Source: Owenia fusiformis
Taxonomy: Eukaryota > Annelida > Polychaeta > Sabellida > Oweniidae
DNA length: 64,000 nt
Assembly (NCBI GenBank): GCA_903813345.2
Contig: CAIIXF020000008.1
Span: forward strand, 10,259,278-10,323,277
Reading direction: 5' to 3'
Shown here: positions 7,901 to 17,699 of the stretch, one piece after another
Numbering within the stretch: position 1 is the stretch's first letter
How the letters are laid out: each line of letters starts with the position of its first letter
The notes under the pieces: generated by a model
What the model saw: only the letters and a program-made list of their open reading frames with translations
Told to the model about the DNA's origin: nothing
The model's database searches: none
Translations under genes and position numbers: made by a program

Positions 7901-10414
7901 TTTGCATTTGGCTGGATCTGGTTTATAGCCATGTTCAGATAGAATGTGCCCTAGATAGAGTACTTCGTCCTTACCCCATTGACATTTTGATAGTGATATT
8001 TTTAGGCCTGCCTTTTTAATCCTGGACAGTGTTTCGTTAATTAAGGCAAGATGATGATCCCATGTGGGGGAGAACAGGATGAGGTCATCTAGGTAGATAT
8101 ATAGATTCTGATATTGTAAGCCCCTGAACAATTGGTCCATCAAACGAACAAATGTACTAGGTGACCCCACAAGCCCTTGTCCACAACGTGTAAATTCGAA
8201 TAGCCCATCGTGAGTCGAGAAAGCTGTAAGTTCCCTAGATTGAGGGGCGAGTTTTACTTGGAAGTATGCTTTAAACATATCGAGGCACGACCAGTAACGG
8301 CCTTTTGTTTGGGCCATACTATCAAGTAATTCTTGTAGATCTGGCATTCTGTACGCGTCGAATTGAGTCATTGAATTGAGGCCCCTCCAATCAACACATA
8401 ATCTAACCTTTTCACCCTTTTTGATCAGGACTATTGGGGCGCTCCATGCTGATTTACTGGGTTGGACTACTCCCATGTCTAATAGTTTATTTACCTCAGT
8501 TGTTATAAGGGCTCTTTTTGCAGGGGAGCATGGATATGGTCTCTGTCTAAAAATCTTCGCATTGGGTTTCAAATTGATTTCATGTTCAATTAAATCCGTG
8601 AATCCCAATTCATTTCCTGGCGAGGAGAATGCTTCCACATTCTTTTCTAAAACGGAGGTAAGTTCCAATTTTTGATTTTCAGAAAGTATTGAATCTTTGA
8701 AATCTAATTCTGAGTGAATAGACCAGTTTGACCTGTCTGTTAGAGTCTCGGATGTTCCCTTTGTTGGTACGGCCTCAGGGTTCAAGGAGTTTATGGCATT
8801 TATCTCCAAAGGTCTTGCACTTAAACCATCGTATTGTTGATTAATGAATTGAGTGTTACCATATTGCAAATCAGGGTTTGTTTGTTTATTTTCAGTGTGG
8901 CCTGAAGTACCGGTTTGATATTTCCTTTCCCCCTTAGAGGTATAAAGATCAAGGGGAATGATTTTAGCCTTGGAATCAATGCACTCAAACTTTCCTATTC
9001 TTTCATTGTTTTGTATTGTGAGGTCCACCGTAGTGGCATTTACTAGCCTGGTTTGGACCATTTGATTTGATGTTTTTGATAATGAAATTGCCATTAGCAG
9101 GGGTCTTTTTGCGGCACTTTCTGGCTGTGAGCATATGCCTAGTACATTATCAGGCATTTTTCTCTTGAGGTTAAGAGTTAGGACTACTTCCGATCTAGCG
9201 GGTATGGTCACTTTTGTTCCGGCAATGATGTCAGTGGAACGGGGAACGGAGTATTTTAAAGTGTTTTTACAGAAATCTACTACTGCTTGGTGTTCCGTTA
9301 AAAAGTTGGTACCCAGAATCACAGGGTGAGCTAAATTGTCAATTATGTGGAATTCAACTGCTGTCGTTGTTTGACCTATTATGATGGGTAGTTTAATGAG
9401 GCCTGTGATTTTCATGGAAGTTCCGTTTGCTATTTCCACTCCCCCACAATCAGATTTTTGAAGGTTGTTTTGCGCCCAGGGGAATTTTTCGAACCAATCT
9501 TTATTAATTCCACTTATTGTTGCGCCACTGTCAAGTAAGGCGTAGCAATGTTGACCCAATAGTTTGACCCGTATTATATTATCGTGGAAGATAGGTTCCA
9601 TATTGACAGAGAATGAATGTTGATTAGAATGAGATATTGTTTCATGTTCGTTGTTAATATTGTGATTTATGTGGTTATTGTTTGCATTTTCGATCGTTTC
9701 CTCTGCACAATCCTCGTTGAAAAGAACAAAGTTGTCATTGGTTTGGCATGCATAGTTGTGGTCTGATTGTACATGGTTGGGGTATGGGGCCTTGAGTAGA
9801 TTAACTGTGGGTTCTAGCCGATCTGCATGATCATTCTGGGGAATAGTTTCAGGAGGTGGGTATCCATATGTTGGGGCCCGATTTTCCGATGGTATATATT
9901 CGTCGAATGTGACGTCGTCAGAATTGTTAATTTCATTTTCTTGTTCTTTTTCAGATGGAGGAAGCTCCCCTGGTTTACATTGGTCAGATGATGATTTGCA
10001 TACGAGATTGAATGGGGTGGCTGCCCGGGGGCGAAGCCTACTTTGGTCCCCAGCTCCGTTAGGAGTCATTGCGAATGCCGACCGTTTATCAGAACTATGA
10101 GAGCCGTTGCTGACACCCGAACATGTTTCAGCGATGGTCATGCCAAGTTCATCAACCACATCGCCAATGGACGATATTGTGGCACAGTAAGGATTCATGC
10201 TCAATGGGGGGGTTGCCCGGGGGCAAGACCTACTTTGATCCCCAAATGATTGAGCATCATTCAAATTCTCTAAAGACAATGTCTCGCTCGAACACGAGTT
10301 TGAGTCTTGTACATCCAGATCATCATATGAGTGTAACCCAGAAATAGCATACATATGTTGAGGGTTTTGAAAATCAGCTCCTGCATGGACCTCGGTATCT
10401 GCAGGAGTTATTAG
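4904..10414 (-). CDS. pol: Pol polyprotein (PR-RT-RNase H-integrase-chromodomain)
   Basis: The frame is open for over 1830 codons and is entered by -1 frameshift at 10414. Positions below count from the first Met (10354). The aspartic protease has D275-S-G. The reverse transcriptase (about 600-780) has the catalytic box Y754-L-D-D and the upstream Asp 692. RNase H has D903, E944 and D969. The integrase has H1308, H1315, C1345 and C1348, then D1377, D1437 and E1473, with 35 residues between the last two. A GPF module is at 1615. The C-terminal chromodomain (about 1748-1798) keeps all three aromatic-cage positions, Y1749, W1771 and Y1774, and a Lys/Arg tail follows. No stop or frameshift interrupts it and all catalytic residues seen are intact. 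A Thr/Gln/Asp-rich linker of about 210 residues between RNase H and integrase is unusually long. Confidence 0.95.
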   Translation of the reverse strand, partial: LITPADTEVHAGADFQNPQHMYAISGLHSYDDLDVQDSNSCSSETLSLENLNDAQSFGDQSRSCPRATPPLSMNPYCATISSIGDVVDELGMTIAETCSGVSNGSHSSDKRSAFAMTPNGAGDQSRLRPRAATPFNLVCKSSSDQCKPGELPPSEKEQENEINNSDDVTFDEYIPSENRAPTYGYPPPETIPQNDHADRLEPTVNLLKAPYPNHVQSDHNYACQTNDNFVLFNEDCAEETIENANNNHINHNINNEHETISHSNQHSFSVNMEPIFHDNIIRVKLLGQHCYALLDSGATISGINKDWFEKFPWAQNNLQKSDCGGVEIANGTSMKITGLIKLPIIIGQTTTAVEFHIIDNLAHPVILGTNFLTEHQAVVDFCKNTLKYSVPRSTDIIAGTKVTIPARSEVVLTLNLKRKMPDNVLGICSQPESAAKRPLLMAISLSKTSNQMVQTRLVNATTVDLTIQNNERIGKFECIDSKAKIIPLDLYTSKGERKYQTGTSGHTENKQTNPDLQYGNTQFINQQYDGLSARPLEINAINSLNPEAVPTKGTSETLTDRSNWSIHSELDFKDSILSENQKLELTSVLEKNVEAFSSPGNELGFTDLIEHEINLKPNAKIFRQRPYPCSPAKRALITTEVNKLLDMGVVQPSKSAWSAPIVLIKKGEKVRLCVDWRGLNSMTQFDAYRMPDLQELLDSMAQTKGRYWSCLDMFKAYFQVKLAPQSRELTAFSTHDGLFEFTRCGQGLVGSPSTFVRLMDQLFRGLQYQNLYIYLDDLILFSPTWDHHLALINETLSRIKKAGLKISLSKCQWGKDEVLYLGHILSEHGYKPDPAKCKMVRDFPTPNSVKSVRMFLGLSGYYRRFLKDYSRISRPLTELTKKDIEFVWGPEQQQALDTLKAGICEHAMLLYPDFSLPFILETDACNKGLGACLTQEIDGKEKAISFSGRALTPTEAKYATIDLELLAIVYGVKKFRHYLEVSEFIIRTDHAPLKFLINTKQLSDSKRARWILFLSHFRYTLEVRSGKLNANADFASRVEHPPVQDSDLQQEHHEEIRRMVMPECQPQIHAAIGKTPLSLGNLPFQPPGPISKLQPEDLKFFDPLARYTDQQETSTQANTPTLEDLWDTYETDPDSTKQYHTQSHSAKQTTDVDMDQTTSEVLNPIPSDIIMETTDTEATANPVHKITTDRPTQRTTNLNNHSTASTSETANEPGTPPAPDEQQDEMANIQETDTVNSQADPYTNTPEMEELRQLQLTDPFCSPLIQYLHTNVLPDNNSEARKLLLQADSFLMIGNVLYHKHYDHHSHAMINRLVIPNCLVDTILFASHDQILSGHLGILKTKARVLQKYYWPKQSQDVENWVKSCVPCNSRRIRRKHEQPIQPIPAPSAVWEMISIDTLGPLTTTHDKNRFIICISDHLSKYSIALATPDQQAATVATLLFHRVICIFGCPGVIISDNGTNYVSQLVQELCKMFLIDKRQTLPYNPRANGLIEAGNKILAKMLSIYVSQHHKDWDVYLPSVVFAYNASVHASTQIIPSMLVFGRVPKLPIDTQYKIPSDAPRDIQDHLKSTLSQVAECEHMATKILQSQKEKMKADHDRRTEHKFIKFQVGDCVYLKVPPKNKALSHKLNFTHQGPFTIVQITNNELNATLRRLSNGTLYPKSVHVGRLSKAEYRWPRPEPPDNYEPHTETPGPDTVAHNLEDAQPPAQTDKYPIGNTKATSEPKTDNQKETSQKLTKNDLQGTPIPTPIPTPQDIDSESDEDTEDEFYEIADILKSRKLKNGTKQYFVSWKNYDPSHNSWVDFNDLSEDMKLWALQEFQDPKKKRQTKKKYKRRH

Positions 10415-10420
10415 TTTAAA
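10378..10420 (-). promoter_or_regulatory. -1 programmed ribosomal frameshift signal (gag-pol)
   Basis: The minus-strand heptamer TTTAAAC (10420-10414) is phased as T TTA AAC in the gag frame, which is the canonical X XXY YYZ form, and the gag TAA stop follows directly. After a 6-nt spacer, a perfect 8-bp stem (CTCCTGCA / TGCAGGAG, plus-strand 10400-10407 with 10378-10385) closes a 14-nt loop. The pol frame is exactly -1 to gag and stays open back to about 10471, so the two frames overlap by about 60 nt. Slippery site, spacing and stem all meet the classical rules. Function is inferred. Confidence 0.85.
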
Positions 10421-11508
10421 TGATTCGGTCTGCTGGGCCCTGAGGATTGTGGAGATCGAGGAGCGGGGTATCTATCATTTCGACGATCTTGTGGGAAGGA
10501 TCTCTGATTATTTTGATTTTGAAAGGTATTTTGACCTTGAAAGTGGACCCGTCTATTATCTTGATACCATGGACGATCTGATTGCATTTGGCGACCTCTG
10601 AAGGAGTTATTGCTTTGTGATGGTCTAGGAGAAAATCGTCTACCTCGACCATTGGGATTAGGATCAAATGTTGGCCTTCGACATACTACGTTAAGATGAC
10701 CTACCTGATGACAATTTGTGCAGTAGGGTCTACCTGTACTCGTGCGGCCATTGTACAGGTCCCGTGGAGGTCTCCTTTCGTTCCTCCTTATCCTGTCGGA
10801 CATTTCCTCCAACATTCCACGTTGTTCCTCCATTTTGTCCATTAGGGTTTTCAATTGGTTGTCAGGGACGATGGCATTAATAGATTTGGGCACTCTGTCC
10901 TCTGATGAGATACTTTCATGAAGTTTTGCAAGGCGTTCCACATCGGCGACGGTAACGGGAGAGTGACTCAGTACATGACTTCTCATTTTAGGTGACAGGC
11001 CGCGAATTAATATGCGTATGTGTTCTCCGTCACCTATTTCAAGACGCGAACATTGGAGAGACACATCATTAAGATATGCGTCAATGGGTTCTCCAGCTTG
11101 ATGCACGCGTTGCAATAGTTTGCTTTCGAGAGACCACTTTGGAGTGGATTCTATAAATTTTTGAACAAAGGCCGTGCGTAGGGCGTCCCAATCTTGTTTT
11201 GTTTCTTCCTCTAAATTGTCAAACCAAATCTCAGCAATGCCACTCAAAAACATTTTCAGGTAGTCGCACGTGCCCTGTGCGTCCCATCGTTGTGTTTGAG
11301 CATAAAGCTGATATTTGTCAATCCACGAGCGTGGGTTACTTACTGAAGAAGAGTGTGAAAAAATCATTGGTCGCGTAACCGAAGCTGCGCGAGGTCCTTG
11401 TTCCTGATTCATTTCCAGCGCCTGAAGGCGCGCTAATAATTGATCATTCATTTCATCCGCCATGTCTGGATGTTGTCTATTCAATCTCCCGTTAATTCGT
11501 CTGTACAT
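10411..11508 (-). CDS. gag: Gag polyprotein
   Basis: The 365-residue ORF starts at an ATG. A second in-frame ATG (residue 16) has the better Kozak-like context and may be the true start. Residues about 75-190 look like the retrotransposon Gag capsid-like domain, with WF, LKMFLSG and F-Q-KF type motifs in family order. A nucleocapsid zinc knuckle CX2CX4HX4C (C-T-N-C...H...C) sits at about residue 260, followed by an Arg/Gln/Asn-rich basic tail of the kind that binds RNA. The protein should package the element RNA into cytoplasmic particles. Its last codons form the slippery frameshift site and are followed at once by TAA, so Gag is the default product and Gag-Pol the minor one. Confidence 0.9.
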   Translation of the reverse strand: MYRRINGRLNRQHPDMADEMNDQLLARLQALEMNQEQGPRAASVTRPMIFSHSSSVSNPRSWIDKYQLYAQTQRWDAQGTCDYLKMFLSGIAEIWFDNLEEETKQDWDALRTAFVQKFIESTPKWSLESKLLQRVHQAGEPIDAYLNDVSLQCSRLEIGDGEHIRILIRGLSPKMRSHVLSHSPVTVADVERLAKLHESISSEDRVPKSINAIVPDNQLKTLMDKMEEQRGMLEEMSDRIRRNERRPPRDLYNGRTSTGRPYCTNCHQVGHLNVVCRRPTFDPNPNGRGRRFSPRPSQSNNSFRGRQMQSDRPWYQDNRRVHFQGQNTFQNQNNQRSFPQDRRNDRYPAPRSPQSSGPSRPNHLN

Positions 11509-11632
11509 GCAAGAGGGATCTAATCTTTATCTGTTTGTTAATTTATTTGAATTTGAAGATTGAAAGTCTTGATTAATTTTGTATTTTTCAATTTCATTTG
11601 TTGTGATATAGAAAATATTAAACCTTAGGTTT
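11509..11632 (-). other. Leader between PBS and gag
   Basis: This AT-rich untranslated leader of about 120 bp has no ORF and no strong splice donor that I can see. Confidence 0.5.
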
Positions 11633-11650
11633 CGGCTGGCAACGGCACCA
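11633..11650 (-). other. Primer-binding site (tRNA primer)
   Basis: The minus strand reads TGGTGCCGTTGCCAGCCG one base after the LTR end. It starts with TGG, the complement of a tRNA CCA tail. The first nine bases match the complement of the animal tRNA-His 3' end and then diverge, so the primer tRNA is not assigned. Confidence 0.75.
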
Positions 11651-11651
11651 A

Positions 11652-11976
11652 TGTTGTAATCACTTTTTGGTGATTTCAATCTTGTTTCCTACTCGAAATA
11701 CTTATCAACCAACTCAGGATTTAAATCAATAAATAATTTCTATCTCTTTATTTATCTTTTTATTTCGTTGTAAAATTAATGTGATATCAATATACAGATT
11801 AGATCCCTGTACTGCCTGGCTACCTCGAGAACTCCCTAGAGACCAGTTCCCGTTCCTTATATATTTTATTGTAAAATGGCCAGTGCCTTATGAATGTTTA
11901 AGATGTTAGGTCAACGGTAAGTAAAATGAATATTCAATGTCATAGTGCAAGAAGGGTCATAGGTTCAGGCAGTACA
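11652..11976 (-). repeat. 5' LTR of the Gypsy element
   Basis: Read on the minus strand it begins TGTACTGCC and ends ATTACAACA, so it has TG...CA ends, and it is followed one base later by a primer-binding site. It contains a TATA-like box near 11855-11863 and AATAAA-type signals in its 3' half. The gag-proximal boundary is well supported by the adjacent PBS. The outer boundary (11976) is tentative, because the partner LTR needed to confirm it is not in the window. The next five bases, gggtt on the plus strand, would be the target-site duplication. Confidence 0.7.
11855..11863 (-). promoter_or_regulatory. TATA-like box in the LTR
   Basis: The minus strand reads TATATAAGG, about 110-120 bp inside the LTR from its presumed 5' end and upstream of the AATAAA-type motifs. 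This is the usual U3 position for an LTR promoter. It was recognised by motif only. Confidence 0.5.
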
Positions 11977-12144
11977 GGGTTAATAATTAATTATGTATGT
12001 AAATAACTGTTATGGTTTTTTTATGATTGTGTCTGTTCCCTTGAGTCATAACAGCTGTTTACAGGTTATTATCCCCTTTTTGATTGATATCATTTCGAGT
12101 TATGTTTGTAGTAAAAGAGATAAATCAGGAATATAACCTGATAG

Positions 12145-13142
12145 GAATTAACATTGAACATTTATTCATACTGTGGCCGCTATCGTTGTGATTCAAGTAG
12201 ATTTTTAAAAAGCATTCTTGGTGTGAAAACATCAACTGCAACCCTAGCAGTCTATGGGGAGTTGGGTCGTTTCCCCCTTAGTTTGTGCTTTGATATTAAT
12301 CTTATTAAATATTGGATACGGCTTATACAACTTTGTCCAGATAACCTCCTTTATAAAGCATATCTATATGACTATGAAATGTACAGTTTAGGATTTAAAA
12401 ATACTTGGTCAAGTAAGGTTCATAATATTTTAAAAGATTGTAATCTTGAAAGCACTTGGAATGAACAAGTTGTTGATGATGACTATGTATTCAAAAAGAA
12501 TCTAACTAAAACATTGCACCAAAATTATAAGGAGAAATGGAAGTGTGATTTACAATTATACCCAGTTTTAAGATCATACATTAAATTCAAAACAATTTTC
12601 GAAAGAGAACAATATTTAAGCCTTCAAAACAAAAATCACAGGCAATCAATTTCACAACTGAGATTAAGTTCACATAAATTACAAATAGAACTGGGTAGAC
12701 ATGTAAAACCACGGCCAAAACCTGAATATGAAAGATTGTGTAACTTTTGTGGGGAAATAGAAAATGAGGTTCATTTCATGATTAAATGCCAAATACATAG
12801 AGAAAATAGAAGAATATTGTTTGACAACATCACTAGCAAAATTAATGTTGATCAACATGATCCTGAAAATACATTCATTATGTTAATTTCTTCAAAAGAT
12901 AAATATGTGCAAAAGCAAGTTGGAAGTTTTATTACGAAATCATTCAAAAACTTAAACTTGCCTGGGGATTAACATTTTGGATGCATCACACCTAAAGTAT
13001 ATTATAACATATGTAAATAACAAGTTTTTTGTATAAATTGTATATATTAGTGTAGTGTAGTGTAGTGTAGTGTAGTTTTTGTAAAATTTCATTTTGTAAT
13101 GACTAATATGTCAGGTCATGACATCTAAAGAGTCAATAAAAG
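12145..13142 (+). mobile_element. 3' end of a non-LTR retrotransposon (LINE)
   Basis: The frame is open from 12145 to the stop at 12972. It encodes the region after the reverse transcriptase fingers/palm, recognisable from its AVYGELGRFPL-type segment, and ends in a cysteine-histidine knuckle CX2CX7HX4C (CNFCGE...HFMIKC), as is common near the C terminus of jockey/CR1-like ORF2 proteins. The catalytic RT and endonuclease parts are missing, so the copy is 5'-truncated, as most LINE copies are. A 3' UTR follows with a TGTAG microsatellite, the motif GACATCTAAAGAGTC, AATAAA and a TA tract. The same 3' tail recurs on the minus strand at 32862-32925. Confidence 0.8.
13051..13075. repeat. TGTAG pentanucleotide microsatellite
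   Basis: Five perfect TGTAG units in the LINE 3' UTR. Confidence 0.9.
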
Positions 13143-13160
13143 ATATATATATATATATAG
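13143..13160. repeat. TA microsatellite at the LINE 3' end
   Basis: About eight TA units directly after AATAAAAGA, probably the tail of the LINE copy. Confidence 0.85.
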
Positions 13161-15268
13161 ATACTGTACTATTCTCTCCAATATGCTCATATTTGATCAA
13201 AATATTCACTCATATATTGAAATAAGGCCCAGTTTTGAGGCCCGAAAAGACCTATATTGATCCAAAATGAAAAAATAAATTGAGCCCCACTTTGTGCCAC
13301 TTCTTAGATTTGACAGTGGTGCCTTTGACTGGAATGGAAAATAAAAATCTCTGAGAAAGGCAATCTGAGATTAATCCATTCTAAGTAAATTACAGAACAT
13401 TATTAAGTTGCCTTAACATGTTTACATGGCCATCAAATAGAGCTATACAATGGTTAGCAGTTGAAGCAAATACAAAAGGAATTTAGCCAATTTTGCGATC
13501 TTTGGGTTCAGTTTGATCAGTCTAGTCTCTATCATTGATCAATTTTCTGATAATTGGGGGAACATATTCTTGGGAGATTCCTGTTTTTGAAGAAAGATTT
13601 GAAAAAAGTAAAGACTACTGGTATGTATATTATAACAAGGGATTGGGGATCAAATTCGGGATCAAAAGAAAGATTTAATAATAGAATTATTAGTCGAGCA
13701 TCAAGCTTCTTCCTACTCATCCAATATCGATTTCCCAAACTTATGAGAGAGAGAGGGAGAGAAAGAGTGTGGGGTTGGGATAGAAGGAGTGTTGAATGCA
13801 AGATTTACTGTAGCTTTAACATATAAACAATCTTTACTGAAGCATAAAGACGAAACAAGATTGACCATGGTATTACTCCCACATGGCATATAGAATCGGA
13901 AAATGTTACCTAACTGTAGCAGGATTTAATCACTTTGCCTGATTGTCCTTTACCTTGATGAGGAAATATTACCACTCATTATGCAACAGATTCCAATGAA
14001 ATCACAAACTAATAACTTTAGACATATTGACATGTCAAATGATTAATTTTTATGATATGATATTTTCATTTCATCAAGATTCTAGTCGGGTTTCTCCTTG
14101 ATGCAAATCAATATTCACCAATGTGTAACTCCTAGTCCTAAGTGAGATGAATTCACGTATATATTTTAGAATTCCACACACTGTTCACGCTTCTATATCT
14201 CTGGTTATCTCTTAGGTATCTCTGGTTTTCTTGTATTTTATGCATTTTAGAAATACATGTACTAGAATGCCTGTTTGGTGTGTCATCATGCTTATTTCTC
14301 TTCCTTTCCATTGGTGTAATGGACTTTGAAATGTGTCCTTTGTGGTAGTTCATTGATGGGCAACAGGCTGAAGAAGGAGTTATGCTTGGATAGTTCATGT
14401 ATTGACCTTATCACCTTAGATCATGATTTAGATATGTTTATTCACTGTGGTGAAAATGGATCTGCTTCAGTAACAAAATGATGTAGCCAGCCTCAGAGGT
14501 TTTATTTTTATTTTTCCAATGATTTCATGAGATGGTAGAATTTTCATGACCTTTTTGACACCAACATGAGTCAGTTTCATATGTTTCACTTTTGTAACCT
14601 AAATGGAATGTTAAAAACTGGTTAACATCTGCACTTTTAACCTTGCCATTTATGTAACAATAGTGAGGACTTGTTTTGATCATTCTGGCGTCTCATGAAC
14701 TAATTCGTTGGAAAATGCCTATATTTTCACATGATGCGTTGACAAATGTTTGTGCCAGAAAGATCAAAAATCTTACCTATGAGCTGCACAATTTTGTTAC
14801 TGAAACATCCATTTTGTAACCAGTTTGCATTGAAGAGTTCTACTTCAGGAACTTGTTTCATATATTGAAGGGAAGAGTAGGAAATAATAGTTTAGAATGT
14901 GCAATTTTTAAAAATATTTTAAGCTACCAGTTGCTAGTAAAGAACCAGCTTAGAAAATCTATTGAATACCCTGATCATACAGTTGTATGTGGTTTGCCTT
15001 AGTAGTGAATGAATTAAGAAATAAGAAAACACACCAAACGAGTAGGTAAGATATTCACAGAGGTACTAATGTTTTATTTATAAGGTTAACTGTCATTGTT
15101 AACCATAGATAGAATGTCTAAAATGAGGGATTCTTAATTGCTTTTTGACTCTTTACTCTTGAATATTTCATGCTTGCTTTATAAGATAGTGTCAGCGTCT
15201 GTTTATCATTGATTGATGATTCAACTGTTTAAGTCAATCCAAAATAGAAAAGTGAAGTTATTTTAAAC
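13161..15268. other. Intergenic, no gene recognised
   Basis: AT-rich with short chance ORFs, including a 90-codon pair on both strands at 13532-13826. No domain, repeat or RNA gene was recognised. Confidence 0.5.
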
Positions 15269-15876
15269 TTAAAGGCACATTCCTTGCCAGACTATTTCTC
15301 TCCTGATATGGTAGCTACAATCATATATATACTTTACATATTTAGCAAAACACGGGAAAATGTTTTCATATGGTCAATATTGATCATTTAAAAATGTAGA
15401 ACTCATTCCCAGTAAGCTGCCATCTTTTCAGATTTCTTTCAGGAAGTGATGTCATCGACTCTCACCTGTTATAACCTTGTCTATTACAGTATAGGAAAGA
15501 AGTACAAAATCACTTCTAAACAAGAAGCCCCTATCTTCTGTGTAAACATATTTTCAGGAGTTGTCAACTTAGAACTAAACAAGAGATCATCAAAAGGATT
15601 TTAATCATAGACCAAATTGAAAAAAATATTCAGCTGGTTTAGTAATTCTAATAGCTCATTACCTATGTTATATGAAAAGTTGAGAGTCGATGACATCACT
15701 TCCTGAGTGAAATTTTAAAAGATGGCAGCCTACTGGAATTGAGCACTACATTTTTTAGTGATCAATATTGACCATTTCAAAACATTTTTCTGTTTTTTGA
15801 TAAACTTGCAAAGTACATATATGGTTATAGCTACCATATTAGGAGAGAGATGGTCTGGCAAGGAATACCCCTTTAA
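15269..15876. mobile_element. Non-autonomous DNA element with long terminal inverted repeats
   Basis: The left arm (15269 to about 15475) and right arm (about 15680-15876) are inverted copies of each other. Both carry TTCCTTGCCAGAC, a TCTCTCCT and ATATGGTAGCTA block, a TCAATATTGATC-like block, and GATGTCATCGACTCTCA near the centre. About 200 bp of unique sequence separates them. Arms this long suit a foldback-type or MITE element. No transposase and no clear target-site duplication were seen, so the superfamily is open. Confidence 0.75.
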
Positions 15877-17447
15877 CTATGATATCATCACAAGTAGGTA
15901 ATACATGTATATCTTTTACTGTTAAAATGTAAGGATATTGTTTTTAAATGGCTCATTCAATAATAGCTTCTTCTGTGAGTGACTTCTCTTATAGAGACTT
16001 CCCTTTATCACATTCTTCTCTGACAGGTATCCATCGGTACATTTGGGAAATATGATTTTTGCCTACATGATACATAAGATGTGTTGCAGTTTTGCATGAA
16101 GATGAAAAAACTGGGAAAAAATCGCGAAAAACTGTGTTAACTCGAACCTAGGGTATCTTAGGCTTTTCATTTGTGGCTTTTTCATGTAGCTCCTTCACTC
16201 TAAATGGATTGTTTCATCTTTGATAATTTCTCGTACCAAGTTCATAGTTTCTTTTACAATCATCTTTTTTTCTTATATAAGTCTTGATTCACAAGATTCT
16301 TTCAGCAGCTGGTCATTTGTTAACTGTAAAGATCTCATCTGCCACTCTCTTAAGTCATGCTCAGAAGAAATGCATGGTCAATGGTTATCTTAGCTTCCTT
16401 GACCCATTCACCATCATAGAAAGGGTTAAGGAGGAAGTACTTCATTCAAGCCAAGTGGCACTTTATAAGATTGATGCCAGAATTGATGGTACATTTTGTC
16501 ATTCCCAGTCTCTTTTGTTCACTTTTTACATTACATGTTAGTCTATCAGTGCTTCCTCGTCAAATTCTTGATCGTGGCTTTTGCGGAATTTGTTATCCTG
16601 TTGCTAAATAATCGATGGTTTAGGTCAGTCCCCTGTCTTGACTAGAATTTCATCCATCACCATATAGATTAATATAGACCTCAAGTTATTTCTAGGAATG
16701 CTGGTTTATTAGATCCTTTGGTTAATTCTTGGGCATTTTGTGTAACAGCGATCATGATAAATGAGATAGGATGGATGGCTTTGGCCTAGACATAGTTAAA
16801 ATGTACAGTAATTATGCTATAACTTATAATTTATAGTTCTAATAACATAGGCCTCTTCAGATAAGACTATTTCTGGCAGCAGTCATGTTGTCTTATGTAC
16901 TCGGTAGTCTTTTAGTTTGTCAGTAGATACTACAGTAAAACCTGTTCAAGTGTGTCATCTTTGGTACCTTAAACAGTGTTCTACTTTGGAGGTGTTCACC
17001 AAACCCCTGTTTTGGTCTCTCAACTCTATCTAATCTAATACAGCTGGCATTGAATTATATTGAAGAAAATGGTCTTTATTCTTGCACGTTTGGCTTACAC
17101 TCGGCAAGGATCATGTCTTCTATTTGGTTAGGGATAGGAGAGGATAGAGCCTTGGTGCAAGACTTTCTCTCCTTCATTTATACTGGCTTTAGTTGTTAGA
17201 CAATATTGCTTTACAGAATAAATGCATGATTATTACATTGTGAAATGTTTCTCAGATTATCTCATTGGCATATTACGAATGTGAGGTAAGTAGAATAAGT
17301 CTACCTGCAGACCTGACTAAGTATATTACTTGGCACTTATGTTAATCTAGTAAATGATAATGAACCAGTAATCCACATGTACTCTTTTACCCTTTTATTT
17401 CTTTGTCTGAAATTAGTTTATAACAATCTTCTGTGCTAAGGGTATGA
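15877..17447. other. Intergenic, no gene recognised
   Basis: AT-rich. An 85-codon plus-strand ORF at 16284-16541 has no motif. A CAGTAAAACC motif near 16931 resembles the ends of the element that follows. Confidence 0.45.
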
Positions 17448-17676
17448 CAGTAAAACCTTTGTATATTGAACATTTTTTTTCCAAGAAAAAGCGTTTATTA
17501 TTTGTAGGTGTTCACTACTGAGAGGGAAATTTAAAAGTCATTAGAGTATGTCACTATGTGCCAAGGAAAGGATGTCTATTAGAAAGAGGTTTTACGGTGC
17601 CTTGGAATCAAACCTTATCTTCTACTAACAAAGGTGTTCCACTTCTAGAGGTGTTTCACTTTACAGGTTTCACTGT
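17448..17676. mobile_element. Possible Tc/mariner-like MITE remnant (CAGTaAAACC ends)
   Basis: ACAGTAAAACCT at the left is mirrored by AGGTTTCACTGT at the right, about 225 bp apart. Ends of the CAGTNAAACC type are typical of Tigger/pogo-like MITEs. The copy is degenerate. Confidence 0.4.
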
Positions 17677-17699
17677 ATATTGGAAACTTTGAATGCTTA

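Larger units (their letters stand above)
1..11976 (-). mobile_element. Ty3/Gypsy LTR retrotransposon, chromodomain type, with 3' accessory ORFs (left end outside window)
   Basis: On the minus strand the order is LTR, primer-binding site, gag, pol, then several further ORFs, which is the layout of a Ty3/Gypsy element with an extended 3' region. gag (365 codons) and pol (over 1800 codons) are both uninterrupted, so the copy looks young and possibly active. I found no second copy of the 325-bp LTR between positions 1 and 4900. A young copy should have two nearly identical LTRs, so the 3' LTR most likely lies left of position 1 and the element exceeds 12 kb. Assigning the region below 4904 to the element, rather than to a host gene, rests on shared strand and proximity and is inferred. 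Confidence 0.85.

Noticed and set aside
5218-10347. Plus-strand ORFs of 60-99 codons opposite pol
   Set aside because: Shadows of the intact minus-strand pol frame without features of their own.
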